Of a stretch of DNA of 64,000 nucleotides, positions 1-9,591 are shown piece after piece. Source of the DNA: Novosphingobium sp. (GTDB taxonomy: Bacteria > Pseudomonadota > Alphaproteobacteria > Sphingomonadales > Sphingomonadaceae). Each line of letters opens with the position of its first letter. Within the stretch, counting starts at the first letter, position 1. Below the pieces are notes generated by a model. The model was not told the origin of the DNA. It ran no database searches and worked only from the letters and a program-made list of their open reading frames with translations. The position numbers and the translations under genes are program-made. The DNA is taken from NCBI GenBank assembly GCA_017744735.1, contig JAGIAR010000001.1, positions 310,001 to 374,000 of the forward strand. The letters are read 5' to 3'.

Positions 1-408
1 CACCATCGCGAAGGTCAGCCCGAAAAACAGCCAGGCATAGGCCCGGCGCGACGTCGTCGCGGCATAGATGCTGATCGAGGCGACCACGAACAGCGCGGCC
101 GCAATGGCGCCCACGCCGGTGCCGATCCGCGGAGCAAGGACCAGCGCCAGCAAGCCGCCCGCGACGGTGCCGACCAGCCTGAGCATCCCGCGCAGCAGCG
201 TGTTCGAAATCGTGCCCGCTATCACCATGTAGCCGGCGAAGGCGGCCCACGAGATGTTCGCGCCGCCCAGCAGGCGGGCGATCAGGATCGCGAGCATCAC
301 CGAACAGACGCGCTCCGCCATGTCGACCATGCGCTGCGGGGACGGCCGGAGGCCCGCGAATGGTCCGCCGGCGCTCGGAGGCTCTGTTGGAAGGGGCGCG
401 GATGCCAT
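1..408 (-). CDS. FUSC-family inner-membrane protein, N-terminal part (truncated by window start)
   Basis: Only the first 136 codons are in the window; the rest lies before base 1. The ATG at 408-406 follows the stop of the ParB-like gene by 3 bases, so it is read in the same transcript. The translated part has a short polar leader and then closely spaced hydrophobic helices, including a segment reading WAAFAGYMVIAGT and repeated Ala/Gly-rich helices. This resembles the N-terminal membrane half of the fusaric-acid-resistance/aromatic-acid-exporter (FUSC) family, which exports aromatic acids or related compounds. The family assignment rests on helix layout and wording of a few segments only; another multi-helix transporter is possible because the diagnostic C-terminal half is missing. 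Confidence 0.55.
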   Translation of the reverse strand, partial: MASAPLPTEPPSAGGPFAGLRPSPQRMVDMAERVCSVMLAILIARLLGGANISWAAFAGYMVIAGTISNTLLRGMLRLVGTVAGGLLALVLAPRIGTGVGAIAAALFVVASISIYAATTSRRAYAWLFFGLTFAMV

Positions 409-411
409 CGC

Positions 412-1041
412 TCAGCGGCTGGTTTCGTCCGAGCGGCCGCACCAGCCCGGCAGGTAGGCGGCGTCGCGCGAGGCGGCGCTGTCCAGCCCCTTGACGACCG
501 CCCGCTCGAAATCCTCTTCCAGCAGTTTGCGGCGAACTTTCCGCCGCAGGAAGTCGGCCCAGACGAACTCGGAATAGGGCGTCGCATCCTTCGCATAGCC
601 GCCCGACCGGCGCACTTCGCCGGCAAGCGAGCGATAGGGATCGTCCTTCATCGCTCCGACCCGCTTGGGCAGATCCTCATGCGAATGGCGCGCGCCCTCG
701 TCGTCGAACGGGTGCAGCCAGTTGCGATTGTCGAGGAAGGTCCAGAAGAGGCTTTTCTTGAGATGGCTGAGATCGGCCACCACGCTCACGAGCACATGGC
801 TGACCCCCTCTTCGTGCAGCGCGCGCACCAGATGATGGTGGTCGATCACATAGGGCACATCCTTGGGTCCGATGATCGCGGGGATCATGTGGCGCCCGAG
901 GAAATCCGGCCCGTCCCGCTCGGCCCGGGCACGCCACTCTGCGCGCTTGCGATCGACTTCCCGCAGCCCGACGGTCATCTGCGTCGGCCGCAGCCGCGCG
1001 ATCTCCACCGGATGGAGCGTGGGCGCGAAATCCTCCGTCAT
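412..1041 (-). CDS. ParB-like nuclease-fold protein (ParBc_2 type)
   Basis: A 209-residue soluble protein. It has the ParB-like N-terminal pattern (HPVEIARLRPTQMTVG) followed by a DHHHLVRAL segment, typical of the small 'putative ParB-like nuclease' family rather than of the chromosome-segregation ParB with its helix-turn-helix. The biochemical role of this family is not established. The ATG at 1041 overlaps the TGA of the upstream SulP gene by four bases (ATGA), and its own stop is 3 bases before the FUSC gene, so the three genes form one operon. The long upstream extension of the same open frame lies inside the SulP gene and is not coding. Inference: an accessory factor of the transporter unit; the actual function is unknown. 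Confidence 0.75.
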   Translation of the reverse strand: MTEDFAPTLHPVEIARLRPTQMTVGLREVDRKRAEWRARAERDGPDFLGRHMIPAIIGPKDVPYVIDHHHLVRALHEEGVSHVLVSVVADLSHLKKSLFWTFLDNRNWLHPFDDEGARHSHEDLPKRVGAMKDDPYRSLAGEVRRSGGYAKDATPYSEFVWADFLRRKVRRKLLEEDFERAVVKGLDSAASRDAAYLPGWCGRSDETSR

Positions 1042-2666
1042 GAGCTGGCCTCCGTTGCCTTGCTGCGGGCCAGGGTCGCTTCGACCACTGCCACCGCGTC
1101 GTCCACACTGTAGCTGCTTCTGCGGTCGAGGTCGGTTTCGCCCGCCGCGGCGATCAGGTCGCGCGCGCGATCGTGAAGCCGCGCAAGCTGGACCCGGAAC
1201 CCCGCCCTGGCCATCGCCCGGTCGAATTCGATCAGCGCGTCGAGGGCGGTGCTGTCGAGATCGTAGCTTTCCTCCAGGCTCAGCACGACGGCGCGCAGGC
1301 CCGGCTCGCTCCGTGTGCCCACCTCGGCCAGCCCCAGCATCCGCTCGGCATTCGCGAAGAACAGCGGTGCGGTCGGCCGCCAGATCGCGATCCGGGGCGG
1401 CGCCACGGCATCCGCGTGCCTTGCGATATCGACGTAGTCGTGGCTTGCCCCGATCCGCCCGAGCCGCGCGATGCGCGGCGTCGCGAGGCGTTGCAGCAAG
1501 GCCGCCAGCGACAGTCCGATCGCCAGCAACATCCCGTCTAGGACCCCCAGCGCGAGGACTCCTGCCGCCGCGCCCAACGCCACGAACTGGTCGCGGTCGA
1601 GCCGCCAAAGGCGCAGGATCGGTGCGGGATCCAGTGCGTGCAATAGCGCGGCGATTACCACTGCCGCCAGCACCGGTTCGGGCAGCAGCGCCACCAGCGG
1701 CATCGCGAACAGCACCATCGCCCCCAGACCCGCCACCGCGACGAGCGCCGCCGCGCGGCTGGCGGCCCCGGCGGCCTCGTTGGCCGAGCCGGCCGAAAAT
1801 CCGGCGCCCACCGGCATGCCCTGCAGCACCGCGCTGAACAGGTTCGCTCCGCCCAGCGCGGCAAGCTCGCGGTTGGCGTCGACCGTATCGCCGTGGCGCA
1901 GCGCAAGCGTGCGGATGGTACCCCAGGATTCGGCGAACAGGATCAGGACCAGCGGTACCGCGAACTGGATCAGCCGCGAGTAGTCGTTCCACGTCAGGTC
2001 GGGGATCGCCGGCATCTCAAGCCGTGTGTCCACCACGCCGACCACCGCCACGCCCTGACCGGCAAGATCGCACCCAAACGACGCCGCGATCCCGGCCACC
2101 AGGACGACGAATGCTCCGGGTATCGCCGGATGACGGCGCAGGATCAGCAGCAGGACCAGTGCCGCGGTCCCGGTGAGGATGCTCGCCGCGTGCCAATGCG
2201 GAACCGATCTTGCGAGGCCCAGCGAGAATGCCGCCAGGCCCGAGCCCGCGATGCTCACACCGGTCAGCACCGGCACCTGATGCAGGATGATGGTGATCGC
2301 GATGCCCAGCGCAAAACCCCGCAGCACCGGCCGCGAGATGAACCCGGTCAGCCCGCCCAACCGCGCGGCGGAAGCGCCGAGAAACAAGAGGCCGGCAATC
2401 CCGACCATCATCGCCCCGAGCACCGCGCGGTCGCCGGCGGCGACCGGCATCGCGGCCAGCGTGGCTGCGAGAATCGCGGCGGAAGACGAGGTCGCCGAGA
2501 CGATCGCGAAGCGGCTCCGGCCGCAGAGCGCGTAGACGGTGCCCCCGGCAATTCCGGCGAAGATCGCGTGCTGCGGCGCAAGCCCGGCGATTCCGGCATA
2601 GGCGACCGCCTCGGGAAGCATCAGCCCCGCTACGCACAGACCGGCCACCACGTCGCTCACACGCAT
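1038..2666 (-). CDS. SulP-family anion permease with C-terminal STAS domain
   Basis: A 542-residue inner-membrane transporter. Residues about 1-410 form roughly a dozen hydrophobic helices beginning with the SulP signature region (GLMLPEAVAYAGIAGL, then GTVYALCGRS), and residues about 420-520 form a STAS domain (VVLSLEESYDLDSTALDAL), the cytoplasmic regulatory module of sulfate/bicarbonate/dicarboxylate SulP carriers. The length is normal for the family. The substrate cannot be read from sequence; sulfate, bicarbonate or a C4-dicarboxylate are the family options. It is the first gene of a three-gene minus-strand unit with the ParB-like and FUSC genes. The 73 bases between it and the AsnC-family gene upstream hold no obvious terminator, so read-through from that regulator is possible. 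Confidence 0.85.
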   Translation of the reverse strand: MRVSDVVAGLCVAGLMLPEAVAYAGIAGLAPQHAIFAGIAGGTVYALCGRSRFAIVSATSSSAAILAATLAAMPVAAGDRAVLGAMMVGIAGLLFLGASAARLGGLTGFISRPVLRGFALGIAITIILHQVPVLTGVSIAGSGLAAFSLGLARSVPHWHAASILTGTAALVLLLILRRHPAIPGAFVVLVAGIAASFGCDLAGQGVAVVGVVDTRLEMPAIPDLTWNDYSRLIQFAVPLVLILFAESWGTIRTLALRHGDTVDANRELAALGGANLFSAVLQGMPVGAGFSAGSANEAAGAASRAAALVAVAGLGAMVLFAMPLVALLPEPVLAAVVIAALLHALDPAPILRLWRLDRDQFVALGAAAGVLALGVLDGMLLAIGLSLAALLQRLATPRIARLGRIGASHDYVDIARHADAVAPPRIAIWRPTAPLFFANAERMLGLAEVGTRSEPGLRAVVLSLEESYDLDSTALDALIEFDRAMARAGFRVQLARLHDRARDLIAAAGETDLDRRSSYSVDDAVAVVEATLARSKATEASS

Positions 2667-2739
2667 GGCGCGATAAGCGGCATGATCGGGGCGATTGGCA
2701 AGGCCGAAATGCAGAGCGGGGTCGCCCCACGCGCCGGCC

Positions 2740-3201
2740 TCAGATCGGCAGCGCGGTCGTGACCTTGATCGCCTTCAGCGCGAAGGTCGAATTGACCGAG
2801 GCGACGCCCGGCAGATGGACGAGGATCTTCTTCAGATAGCGCTCGTATTCCTCGATATCGGGCACCACGATCCGCAGCAGATAATCGTACTCGCCGCCCA
2901 TCAGGAAACATTCGACGATCTCGGGATGGGCGCGCAGTTCCCTTTCGAGCGTTTCGAGCGTTTCCTCGTCATGACGCGACAGCCGGATATGCGCGAACAC
3001 GTTCATGCGGAGGCCCAGTCGGGCCCCGTCGATCAGCACCGCGCGGCCCGCGATCACCCCGCTTTCCTCCATCGCCTTCACCCGGCGCCAGCACGGCGTC
3101 TGCGACAGCCCGACCTTTTCCGCGAGGTCGGCCATGCGGATCGAGGGATCCTGCTGAAGCTGGCGCAAAATCTCCAGATCGAAGTCGTCCAAGGATTTCA
3201 T
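2740..3201 (-). CDS. bkdR: Lrp/AsnC-family transcriptional regulator, likely BkdR
   Basis: A 153-residue regulator: N-terminal winged helix-turn-helix (residues about 5-55, LDDFDLEILRQLQQDP and LSQTPCWRRVKAMEESGVI) and C-terminal RAM/AsnC effector-binding domain (residues about 65-145, with FLMGGEYDYLLRIV). Proteins of this family sense amino acids and usually act on the divergent neighbour. Here that neighbour is the branched-chain keto acid dehydrogenase operon starting 120 bases away, which is the classic arrangement of BkdR in pseudomonads. The name is therefore inferred from family plus context, not from direct similarity scores. The start at 3201 gives the normal full-length domain structure. 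Confidence 0.85.
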   Translation of the reverse strand: MKSLDDFDLEILRQLQQDPSIRMADLAEKVGLSQTPCWRRVKAMEESGVIAGRAVLIDGARLGLRMNVFAHIRLSRHDEETLETLERELRAHPEIVECFLMGGEYDYLLRIVVPDIEEYERYLKKILVHLPGVASVNSTFALKAIKVTTALPI

Positions 3202-3321
3202 TCCTCGAATTTGGCCAAAACAGGAATTTGGTTCCCATTATGTGCCCATTTGGAGGACAGATAGCAATTTTTTCCCGCAGGCTAAGGTGTATCATTCGGT
3301 CATTGGGACTTGGATAAGAGC
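3202..3321. promoter_or_regulatory. bkdR-bkdA1 intergenic control region with repeated ATTTGG motifs
   Basis: This 120-base gap between the divergent regulator and bkd operon is clearly more AT-rich than its surroundings. It contains AATTTGG at 3208-3214 and again at 3225-3231, and CATTTGG at 3247-3253, all on the plus strand. Repeated short half-sites in a divergent AsnC/Lrp promoter are what one expects of an Lrp-type array, so these are candidate BkdR boxes. No experimental support; promoter hexamers are not clear enough to call. Confidence 0.4.
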
Positions 3322-4551
3322 ATGCCCTTCAGAGGCTTCGAACTGCATATTCCCGCGCCCGAGCGCCGCCCCGGCGAGCGCCCGAGTTTCGACCATCTCA
3401 AAATCCCGCCAGCAGGCGCAACCCCGCGCCCTTCCCCGTCCACCCCGGCGCACGAATTGCGCGAACTCCCTTACGGTCTCGCCCGCGTGCTCGACGACGC
3501 AGGCAACGCGGTCGGTCCGTGGAAACCGGATATCGATCCCGAGACGCTGCGCCGTGGCCTCAAGGCGATGCTGCTCACCCGCATCTTCGACGAGCGGCTG
3601 TTCCGCGCGCACCGCCAGGGCAAGACCAGCTTCTACATGAAATCGACCGGCGAGGAGGCAGTCTCGACCGCCCAGTCGCTGCTGCTGGGCGCGAGCGACA
3701 TGTGCTTCCCGACCTACCGCGTGCTCGGCTGGCTGATGGCGCGCGACTATCCGCTGACCGACCTCGTCAACCAGATCTACTCCAACGCCCGCGATCCACT
3801 GCGCGGGCGGCAACTGCCGATCCTCTATTCGGCGCGCGACTACGGCTTCTACAGCATCTCAGGCAATCTCGGCACGCGCTTCGCCCATGCGGTCGGCTGG
3901 GCGATGGCGTCCGCCTATCGCGGCGACAGCAATATCGCGCTCGGCTATATCGGCGAAGGCTCGACCGCCGAGGGCGACTTTCACGAAACGCTGACCTTCG
4001 CTTCGGTCTATCACGCCCCCTGCATCCTGTGCATCACCAACAACCAGTGGGCTATCTCGAGCTATTCGGGGATCGCGGGCGCCGACGAGACGACCTTCGC
4101 CGCCAAGGCGATCGGCTACGGCCTCCCCGGCCTGAGGGTCGACGGCAACGATTTCCTCGCGGTCTGGGCGGCGACGCAATGGTCGATCGAGCGCGCGCAG
4201 GCGGGACTCGGCGCTACGCTGATCGAATTCTTCACCTACCGGATGGAGGGCCATTCGACTTCGGACGACCCGACCCGCTATCGTCCGTCGGACGAGCCCG
4301 TCGAATGGCCGCTGGGCGACCCGATCGAGCGGCTGCGCCAGCACCTAACGCTGATCGCCGAATGGGACGATGCGCGGCACGCGGCGCTGGTCGCCGACCT
4401 CTCCGAACAGGTCAGCGCGGCGGTGAAGGATGCCGAGGCGGTCGGCACGCTCGGCAAGTCCAAGCCGCCGGTGACCGAAATGTTCGAAGGCGTGTTCAGC
4501 CGCCCCGACTGGCGCCTGATCGAACAGCGCCGCGAAGCGGGAGCCGAATGA
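3322..4551 (+). CDS. bkdA1: Branched-chain 2-oxo acid dehydrogenase E1 alpha subunit
   Basis: With E1 beta, this decarboxylates 2-oxoisovalerate, 2-oxoisocaproate and 2-oxo-3-methylvalerate and loads the acyl group onto lipoyl-E2. The 409-residue protein has the thiamine-diphosphate binding segment GYIGEGSTAEGDFHETL ... ITNNQWAIS at about residues 215-250 (GEG in place of the more usual GDG) and the phosphorylation-loop-like STSDDPTRYR region near 315. The N-terminal extension before the E1 domain (about 65 residues) is typical of bacterial BkdA1. I prefer the ATG at 3322, preceded by GGATAAG, to an in-frame TTG four codons earlier at 3310. The stop overlaps the E1 beta start, indicating translational coupling. 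Confidence 0.93.
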   Translation: MPFRGFELHIPAPERRPGERPSFDHLKIPPAGATPRPSPSTPAHELRELPYGLARVLDDAGNAVGPWKPDIDPETLRRGLKAMLLTRIFDERLFRAHRQGKTSFYMKSTGEEAVSTAQSLLLGASDMCFPTYRVLGWLMARDYPLTDLVNQIYSNARDPLRGRQLPILYSARDYGFYSISGNLGTRFAHAVGWAMASAYRGDSNIALGYIGEGSTAEGDFHETLTFASVYHAPCILCITNNQWAISSYSGIAGADETTFAAKAIGYGLPGLRVDGNDFLAVWAATQWSIERAQAGLGATLIEFFTYRMEGHSTSDDPTRYRPSDEPVEWPLGDPIERLRQHLTLIAEWDDARHAALVADLSEQVSAAVKDAEAVGTLGKSKPPVTEMFEGVFSRPDWRLIEQRREAGAE

Positions 4552-5591
4552 TGCCGGAAAAGGGCACCGCCGCGAACAGCAGCATGAGCATGATCCAGGC
4601 GCTCAATTCCGCGCTGGACACGATGCTCGGACAGGATCCCGATACGCTGATCTTCGGACAGGACATCGGTTATTTCGGCGGGGTGTTCCGCGTGACGGAG
4701 GGACTGCAGGCGAAGCACGGGGCGAAGCGCTGCTTCGACGCGCCGATCGCCGAGAGTGCGATCATCGGCGCGGCGATCGGCATGGCGGCTTATGGCCTGC
4801 GCCCGGTCGTCGAAATCCAGTTCGCCGACTATATCCTGCCCGCCTTCGACCAGCTCGTCAGCGAGGCGGCGCGGCTGCGCTATCGTTCGGGCGGGCAGTT
4901 CTGGGCGCCGATTACCGTGCGCACGCCCTATGGCGGCGGGATCTTCGGCGGCCAGACCCATTCGCAATCGCCCGAGGCGCTGTTCGCGCATGTCACCGGG
5001 CTGAAGACCGTGATCCCGTCGAACCCCTACGATGCCAAGGGCCTGCTGATCGCCTCGATCGAGGACGAGGATCCGGTGATCTTCCTCGAGCCCAAGCGGA
5101 TCTACAACGGCCCGTTCGACGGGCGACCCGATGTCGCGCTGAAGAGCTGGGCCGGCCACCCGCTGGCCGAGGTGCCGGCGGGGCATTACACTGTGCCGCT
5201 CGGCCAGGCAGCGATCCGCCGCGAGGGCAACGATGTGACCGTGCTCGCCTATGGCACGATGGTCCATGTCGCGGCCGCCGGAATCGAGCAGAGCGGGATC
5301 GACGCCGAGCTGATCGACCTGCGCTCGATCGTGCCGCTCGACATCGAGACGATCGTCGAGTCGGTGAAGAAGACCGGCCGCTGCGTGATCCTGCACGAGG
5401 CGACTCGCTTCTCGGGCTTCGGCGCGGAACTTTCGGCGCTGGTGCAGGAACGCTGCTTCTATCATCTCGAAGCCCCCATCGAGCGTGTGTGCGGGTGGGA
5501 CACGCCCTATCCGCATGCGTTCGAATGGGACTATTTCCCGGGGCCCGGCCGGCTGGCCGCCGCGCTCGCCCGCGTGATGGAGCCTGCCTGA
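4548..5591 (+). CDS. bkdA2: Branched-chain 2-oxo acid dehydrogenase E1 beta subunit
   Basis: The 347-residue partner of BkdA1 in the E1 heterotetramer. It has the transketolase pyrimidine-binding domain (residues about 10-185: LIFGQDIGYFGGVFRVTEGL, AESAIIGAAIGMA, VEIQFADYI) and the C-terminal transketolase domain (about 210-340: VTVLAYGTMVH, LIDLRSIVPLD, GFGAEL). The ATG at 4548 overlaps the E1 alpha stop (ATGA), and a second in-frame ATG follows immediately at 4551, so the exact first Met is uncertain by one residue. It also overlaps the E2 start by one base, so E1 alpha, E1 beta and E2 are made in a coupled way. Confidence 0.94.
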   Translation: MMPEKGTAANSSMSMIQALNSALDTMLGQDPDTLIFGQDIGYFGGVFRVTEGLQAKHGAKRCFDAPIAESAIIGAAIGMAAYGLRPVVEIQFADYILPAFDQLVSEAARLRYRSGGQFWAPITVRTPYGGGIFGGQTHSQSPEALFAHVTGLKTVIPSNPYDAKGLLIASIEDEDPVIFLEPKRIYNGPFDGRPDVALKSWAGHPLAEVPAGHYTVPLGQAAIRREGNDVTVLAYGTMVHVAAAGIEQSGIDAELIDLRSIVPLDIETIVESVKKTGRCVILHEATRFSGFGAELSALVQERCFYHLEAPIERVCGWDTPYPHAFEWDYFPGPGRLAAALARVMEPA

Positions 5592-6829
5592 TGGCCCGGT
5601 TCGTGTTCAGGATGCCGGACGTCGGCGAAGGGATCACCGAAGCCGAAATCGTCGCCTGGCATGTCCAGCCCGGAGCGCGGATCGACGAGGAGACGCGGCT
5701 GGTCGACGTGATGACCGACAAGGCGACGGTCGAGGTCGAAAGCCCGGTTTCGGGGACCGTGGTCGAAGTCGCGGGCGAGATCGGCAGCATGGTCCCGGTC
5801 GGCGCGACGCTGGCCGTGATCGAGACCGAAGCGGAAGAAGCGGTCGATGCCGTGCCTGCGCCGCAAGCGCCCGTTGCGAAGCCGGCGCCGGAAGCCGCAC
5901 CCTCCGAGCCCGAGGATGCCGCCGACGCCAAGCCTCACCCAGCCGCCGCGCAGCCGCAGGTCCTTGCCAGCCCGGCTGTGCGCGCCCGCGCGCGCGATCT
6001 CGGGATCGACCTCGCACAGATCCGCCCGGCGAGCGACGGGCGCATCCGTCACGCCGATCTCGACGCCTTCCTCGCCTACGACCGTTCCGGCGGCTTTCGC
6101 CCGGCAGGCGCGAGGCGGGCGGATGAAGTGGTGAAGGTCATCGGCCTGCGCCGCCGGATCGCCGAGAACATGGCTGCGGCCAAGCGCGCGATCCCGCATT
6201 TCACCTATGTCGAGGAATGCGACGTCACCCTGCTCGAGACGATGCGCGCGCAGCTCAACGAAGCACGCGGCGAGCGCCCGAAGCTGACCCTGCTGCCTCT
6301 GCTGGCGACGATCATCTGCCGCACCCTGCCCGATTACCCGATGCTCAACGCGCGCTATGACGATGAGGCAGGCGAAGTCACCCGGCACGGCGCGGTCCAC
6401 CTCGGCATGGCGGCGCAGACCCACGCCGGGCTGATGGTGCCGGTGATCCGCGATGCGCAGGACCGTAACCTGTGGCAGCTCGCGGGCGAGATCCGGCGGC
6501 TGGCCGAAGCGGCCCGCGACGGTTCGATCGCGTCGAACGAGCTTTCGGGCTCGACCATCACCCTGTCCTCGCTCGGCCCGCTCGGCGGCATCGCCTCGAC
6601 CCCGGTGGTCAATCGCCCCGAAGTTGCGATTATCGCACCGAACCGTATCGTGGAGCGGCCGATGTTCGTCCCCGACGGAATCGGCGGCGAGAGGATAGAG
6701 AAGCGCAAGCTGATGAACATCTCGATCAGTTGCGACCACCGCGTGGTCGATGGGCACGACGCGGCAAGCTTCGTGCAGGCGGTGAAGCGCCTGATCGAGC
6801 ACCCCTTTCTGTTGCTGGACGAGGGATAG
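5591..6829 (+). CDS. bkdB: Branched-chain 2-oxo acid dehydrogenase E2 (dihydrolipoyl acyltransferase)
   Basis: The 412-residue E2 core of the BCKDH complex, transferring the acyl group from lipoamide to CoA. Domains in order: one lipoyl domain (1-78) with the lipoylated Lys44 in VMTDKATVE; an Ala/Pro/Glu-rich linker (about 80-120); a peripheral subunit-binding domain (about 121-160, ASPAVRARARDLGIDL); and the catalytic domain (about 175-412) ending with SCDHRVVDGHDAA, which holds the active-site His and Asp. A single lipoyl domain is normal for this E2. No E3 (dihydrolipoamide dehydrogenase) gene follows, so E3 must be supplied from elsewhere. Its start overlaps the E1 beta stop by one base, and ivd begins 4 bases after its stop. 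Confidence 0.94.
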   Translation: MARFVFRMPDVGEGITEAEIVAWHVQPGARIDEETRLVDVMTDKATVEVESPVSGTVVEVAGEIGSMVPVGATLAVIETEAEEAVDAVPAPQAPVAKPAPEAAPSEPEDAADAKPHPAAAQPQVLASPAVRARARDLGIDLAQIRPASDGRIRHADLDAFLAYDRSGGFRPAGARRADEVVKVIGLRRRIAENMAAAKRAIPHFTYVEECDVTLLETMRAQLNEARGERPKLTLLPLLATIICRTLPDYPMLNARYDDEAGEVTRHGAVHLGMAAQTHAGLMVPVIRDAQDRNLWQLAGEIRRLAEAARDGSIASNELSGSTITLSSLGPLGGIASTPVVNRPEVAIIAPNRIVERPMFVPDGIGGERIEKRKLMNISISCDHRVVDGHDAASFVQAVKRLIEHPFLLLDEG

Positions 6830-6833
6830 GCCG

Positions 6834-7997
6834 ATGCGCGCCACTCCGGAGTTCGATTTCCAGCTGGGCGAGCACGCCGCGATGATCCGCGAAACCGTGG
6901 CAAGGTTCGCAGACGAGCGGATCATGCCGCTGGCCGCCGCGATCGACCGCGAAGACCGCTTCCCGGCCGAATTGTGGCCCGCGATGGGCCAACTCGGGCT
7001 GCACGGGATCACCGTGAGCGAGGCGGACGGCGGACTGGGGCTCGGCTATCTCGAGCATGTCATCGCGATCGAGGAAGTCAGCCGGGCGAGCGCATCGGTC
7101 GGCCTCAGCTACGGCGCCCATTCGAACCTGTGCATCAACCAGATCCATCGCTGGGGCAGCGAAGAGCAGCGGCGGCGTTGCCTGCCGGGCCTGATTTCCG
7201 GCGAGCAGGTCGGCGCGCTGGCGATGAGCGAGGCCGGCGCGGGATCGGATGTGGTTTCGATGAAGACCCGCGCGGTCGCGGCCGACGGAGGTTACCGCCT
7301 GACCGGCGCCAAGTTCTGGATCACCAACGGCGCGGTCGCCGATCTGGTGGTGGTCTATGCCAAGACCGATCCCGCCGCGAACAGCCGCGGGATCACCGCT
7401 TTCCTGGTCGAGCAGGGAATACCCGGCTTTTCGGTCGGCCAGGCGATCCACAAGCTCGGCATGCGCGGATCGCCCACCGCCGAGCTGGTGTTCGACGATT
7501 GCTTCGTTCCGCAAGCCAATGTGCTCGGCGCCGTCGACGGCGGCGCCGCGGTGCTAATGAGCGGGCTCGATTACGAGCGCGCCGTCCTCGCCGGGGTCCA
7601 GCTCGGGATCATGCAGGCCTGCCTCGATGTGGTCATCCCCTATGTCCGTGAACGGCAGCAGTTCGGACGTGCCATCGGCAGTTTCCAGCTGATCCAGGCC
7701 AAGGTGGCGGACATGTATGTCGCGCTGCAATCGGCGCGGGCTTACGTCTATGCGGTCGCGCGCGCCTGCGATGCCGGGCAGACCACCCGCTTCGACGCCG
7801 CCGGCGCGATATTGCTCGCAAGCGAGAACGCCTTCCGCGTCGCGGGCGAGGCGGTGCAGGCGCTGGGTGGCGCCGGCTACACCACCGACTGGCCGGTCGA
7901 ACGCTTCCTGCGTGACGCCAAGCTGCTCGATATTGGCGCGGGCACCAACGAGATCCGCCGAATGCTGATCGGGCGCGAGCTGATCGGGGCCGGATGA
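6834..7997 (+). CDS. ivd: Isovaleryl-CoA dehydrogenase
   Basis: A 387-residue FAD acyl-CoA dehydrogenase, the leucine-pathway step isovaleryl-CoA to 3-methylcrotonyl-CoA. It shows the family signatures ([13 protein letters not shown], about residues 135-147, and [19 protein letters not shown] near the C-terminus). The catalytic Glu falls in the sequence [11 protein letters not shown] at about residue 245, the position used by isovaleryl-CoA dehydrogenases rather than the C-terminal Glu of short- and medium-chain enzymes. Context supports this: BCKDH directly upstream makes isovaleryl-CoA, and methylcrotonyl-CoA carboxylase directly downstream uses the product. Its stop overlaps the mccB start (ATGA), so expression is coupled. 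In pseudomonads this gene is liuA. Confidence 0.92.
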   Translation: MRATPEFDFQLGEHAAMIRETVARFADERIMPLAAAIDREDRFPAELWPAMGQLGLHGITVSEADGGLGLGYLEHVIAIEEVSRASASVGLSYGAHSNLCINQIHRWGSEEQRRRCLPGLISGEQVGALAMSEAGAGSDVVSMKTRAVAADGGYRLTGAKFWITNGAVADLVVVYAKTDPAANSRGITAFLVEQGIPGFSVGQAIHKLGMRGSPTAELVFDDCFVPQANVLGAVDGGAAVLMSGLDYERAVLAGVQLGIMQACLDVVIPYVRERQQFGRAIGSFQLIQAKVADMYVALQSARAYVYAVARACDAGQTTRFDAAGAILLASENAFRVAGEAVQALGGAGYTTDWPVERFLRDAKLLDIGAGTNEIRRMLIGRELIGAG

Positions 7998-9589
7998 GCG
8001 GGCCCGTCCTCACCTCCGCGCTCGATCTGCAAAGCCCCGAGGCGAAGGCGCGCGCCGCGCACAACCGCGCGCTGGCGGAAGACCTGCGGGCGAAGGTCGC
8101 GGAGGCGGCACTCGGCGGCAGCGAGAAATCCCGCGCGCGCCATGTCGAGCGCGGCAAATTGCTCCCGCGCGAACGGGTCGAGCGCCTGCTCGATCCGGGC
8201 TCGCCGTTCCTTGAGATAGGCCAGCTTGCCGCAAACGGGCTCTACGACGGCGAGGTGCCGGGTGCGGGGCTGATCGCCGGGGTCGGCCGGGTCTCGGGCC
8301 GCCAGTGCATGATCCTCGCCAACGATGCGACGGTGAAGGGCGGGACCTATTTCCCGCTGACGGTGAAAAAGCATCTGCGCACGCAGGAAATCGCCCAAGC
8401 GAACCGCCTGCCGTGCCTCTATCTGGTCGACAGCGGCGGGGCCAACCTGCCGCACCAGGCCGAGGTGTTTCCCGACCGCGACCATTTCGGGCGGATCTTC
8501 TTCAACCAGGCGACCATGAGCGCGCTCGGCATTCCGCAGATCGCCTGCGTGATGGGCAGTTGCACCGCAGGCGGGGCCTACGTACCGGCGATGAGCGACG
8601 AGACGGTGATCGTGCGCGGCCAGGGCACGATCTTCCTCGCCGGCCCGCCGCTGGTGAAGGCCGCCACGGGCGAGGAGATCGACGCCGAGGATCTCGGCGG
8701 CGGCGACCTCCATGCGCGCAAGTCGGGCGTGGTCGATCACCTGGCCGAGGATGACGAGCACGCGCTGACCATATTGCGCGACATCGTGTCGCATCTCGGC
8801 AGCAAGCCCGCCGCCGCGGGCATCGCCCCGCGCGCGCCCAAATTCCCGGCCGAAGACCTCTATGCGATCATCCCCGAAGACGTCCGCGCGCCCTACGACG
8901 TCCACGAGGTGATCGCCCGGCTGGTCGACGGCTCGGAGTTCCACGAGTTCAAGGCGCTTTACGGCAGCACCCTCACCTGCGGCTTCGCGCATATCTGGGG
9001 CATGGAGACCGCAATCCTCGCCAACAACGGCGTGCTGTTCAGCGAGAGCGCGCAGAAGGGCGCGCATTTCATCGAGCTTGCCTGCCAGCGCCGCATCCCG
9101 CTGCTGTTCCTGCAGAACATCGCCGGCTTCATGGTCGGCGGGAAATACGAGGCCGAAGGGATCGCCAAGCACGGCGCCAAGCTGGTAACCGCGGTCGCGA
9201 CCGCACAAGTACCCAAGCTGACCGTGATCATCGGCGGGTCCTTCGGCGCCGGGAACTACGGCATGTGCGGGCGCGCCTACGATCCGCGCTTTCTGTTCAC
9301 CTGGCCCAATGCGCGGATCGGCGTGATGGGGGGCGAGCAGGCGGCAAGCGTGCTCGCCACGGTCCACCGCGATGCCGGGAGCTGGAGCAAGGACGAGGAG
9401 GACGCTTTCAAGGCCCCGATCCGCGCAAAATACGAGACCGAAGGCAGTCCGTACTACGCGACGGCAAGGCTATGGGACGACGGGGTGATCGACCCGGTCC
9501 AGACCCGCGACGTGCTCGGCCTCGCCCTCGCCGCCTGCCTCGAAGCCCCGATCCCCGAGCACCCGCGCTTCGGCGTGTTCCGGATGTGA
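7994..9589 (+). CDS. mccB: Methylcrotonyl-CoA carboxylase, carboxyltransferase (beta) subunit
   Basis: A 531-residue carboxyltransferase that moves CO2 from carboxybiotin on MccA to 3-methylcrotonyl-CoA, giving 3-methylglutaconyl-CoA. The N-terminal half has the acyl-CoA-binding crotonase fold ([25 protein letters not shown] at about 135-160 split by ordinary residues, [19 protein letters not shown]), and the C-terminal half the carboxybiotin-binding fold ([43 protein letters not shown]). These wordings are characteristic of MccB rather than propionyl-CoA carboxylase. Length is normal. The gene lies between ivd and mccA and is the liuB equivalent; the gap to mccA is 2 bases. Confidence 0.94.
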   Translation: MSGPVLTSALDLQSPEAKARAAHNRALAEDLRAKVAEAALGGSEKSRARHVERGKLLPRERVERLLDPGSPFLEIGQLAANGLYDGEVPGAGLIAGVGRVSGRQCMILANDATVKGGTYFPLTVKKHLRTQEIAQANRLPCLYLVDSGGANLPHQAEVFPDRDHFGRIFFNQATMSALGIPQIACVMGSCTAGGAYVPAMSDETVIVRGQGTIFLAGPPLVKAATGEEIDAEDLGGGDLHARKSGVVDHLAEDDEHALTILRDIVSHLGSKPAAAGIAPRAPKFPAEDLYAIIPEDVRAPYDVHEVIARLVDGSEFHEFKALYGSTLTCGFAHIWGMETAILANNGVLFSESAQKGAHFIELACQRRIPLLFLQNIAGFMVGGKYEAEGIAKHGAKLVTAVATAQVPKLTVIIGGSFGAGNYGMCGRAYDPRFLFTWPNARIGVMGGEQAASVLATVHRDAGSWSKDEEDAFKAPIRAKYETEGSPYYATARLWDDGVIDPVQTRDVLGLALAACLEAPIPEHPRFGVFRM

Positions 9590-9591
9590 CG

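Noticed and set aside
3310-3321. TTG start for bkdA1 at 3310
   Set aside because: It adds only four residues (M-D-K-S) and has a weaker ribosome site than the ATG at 3322; kept as an alternative only.
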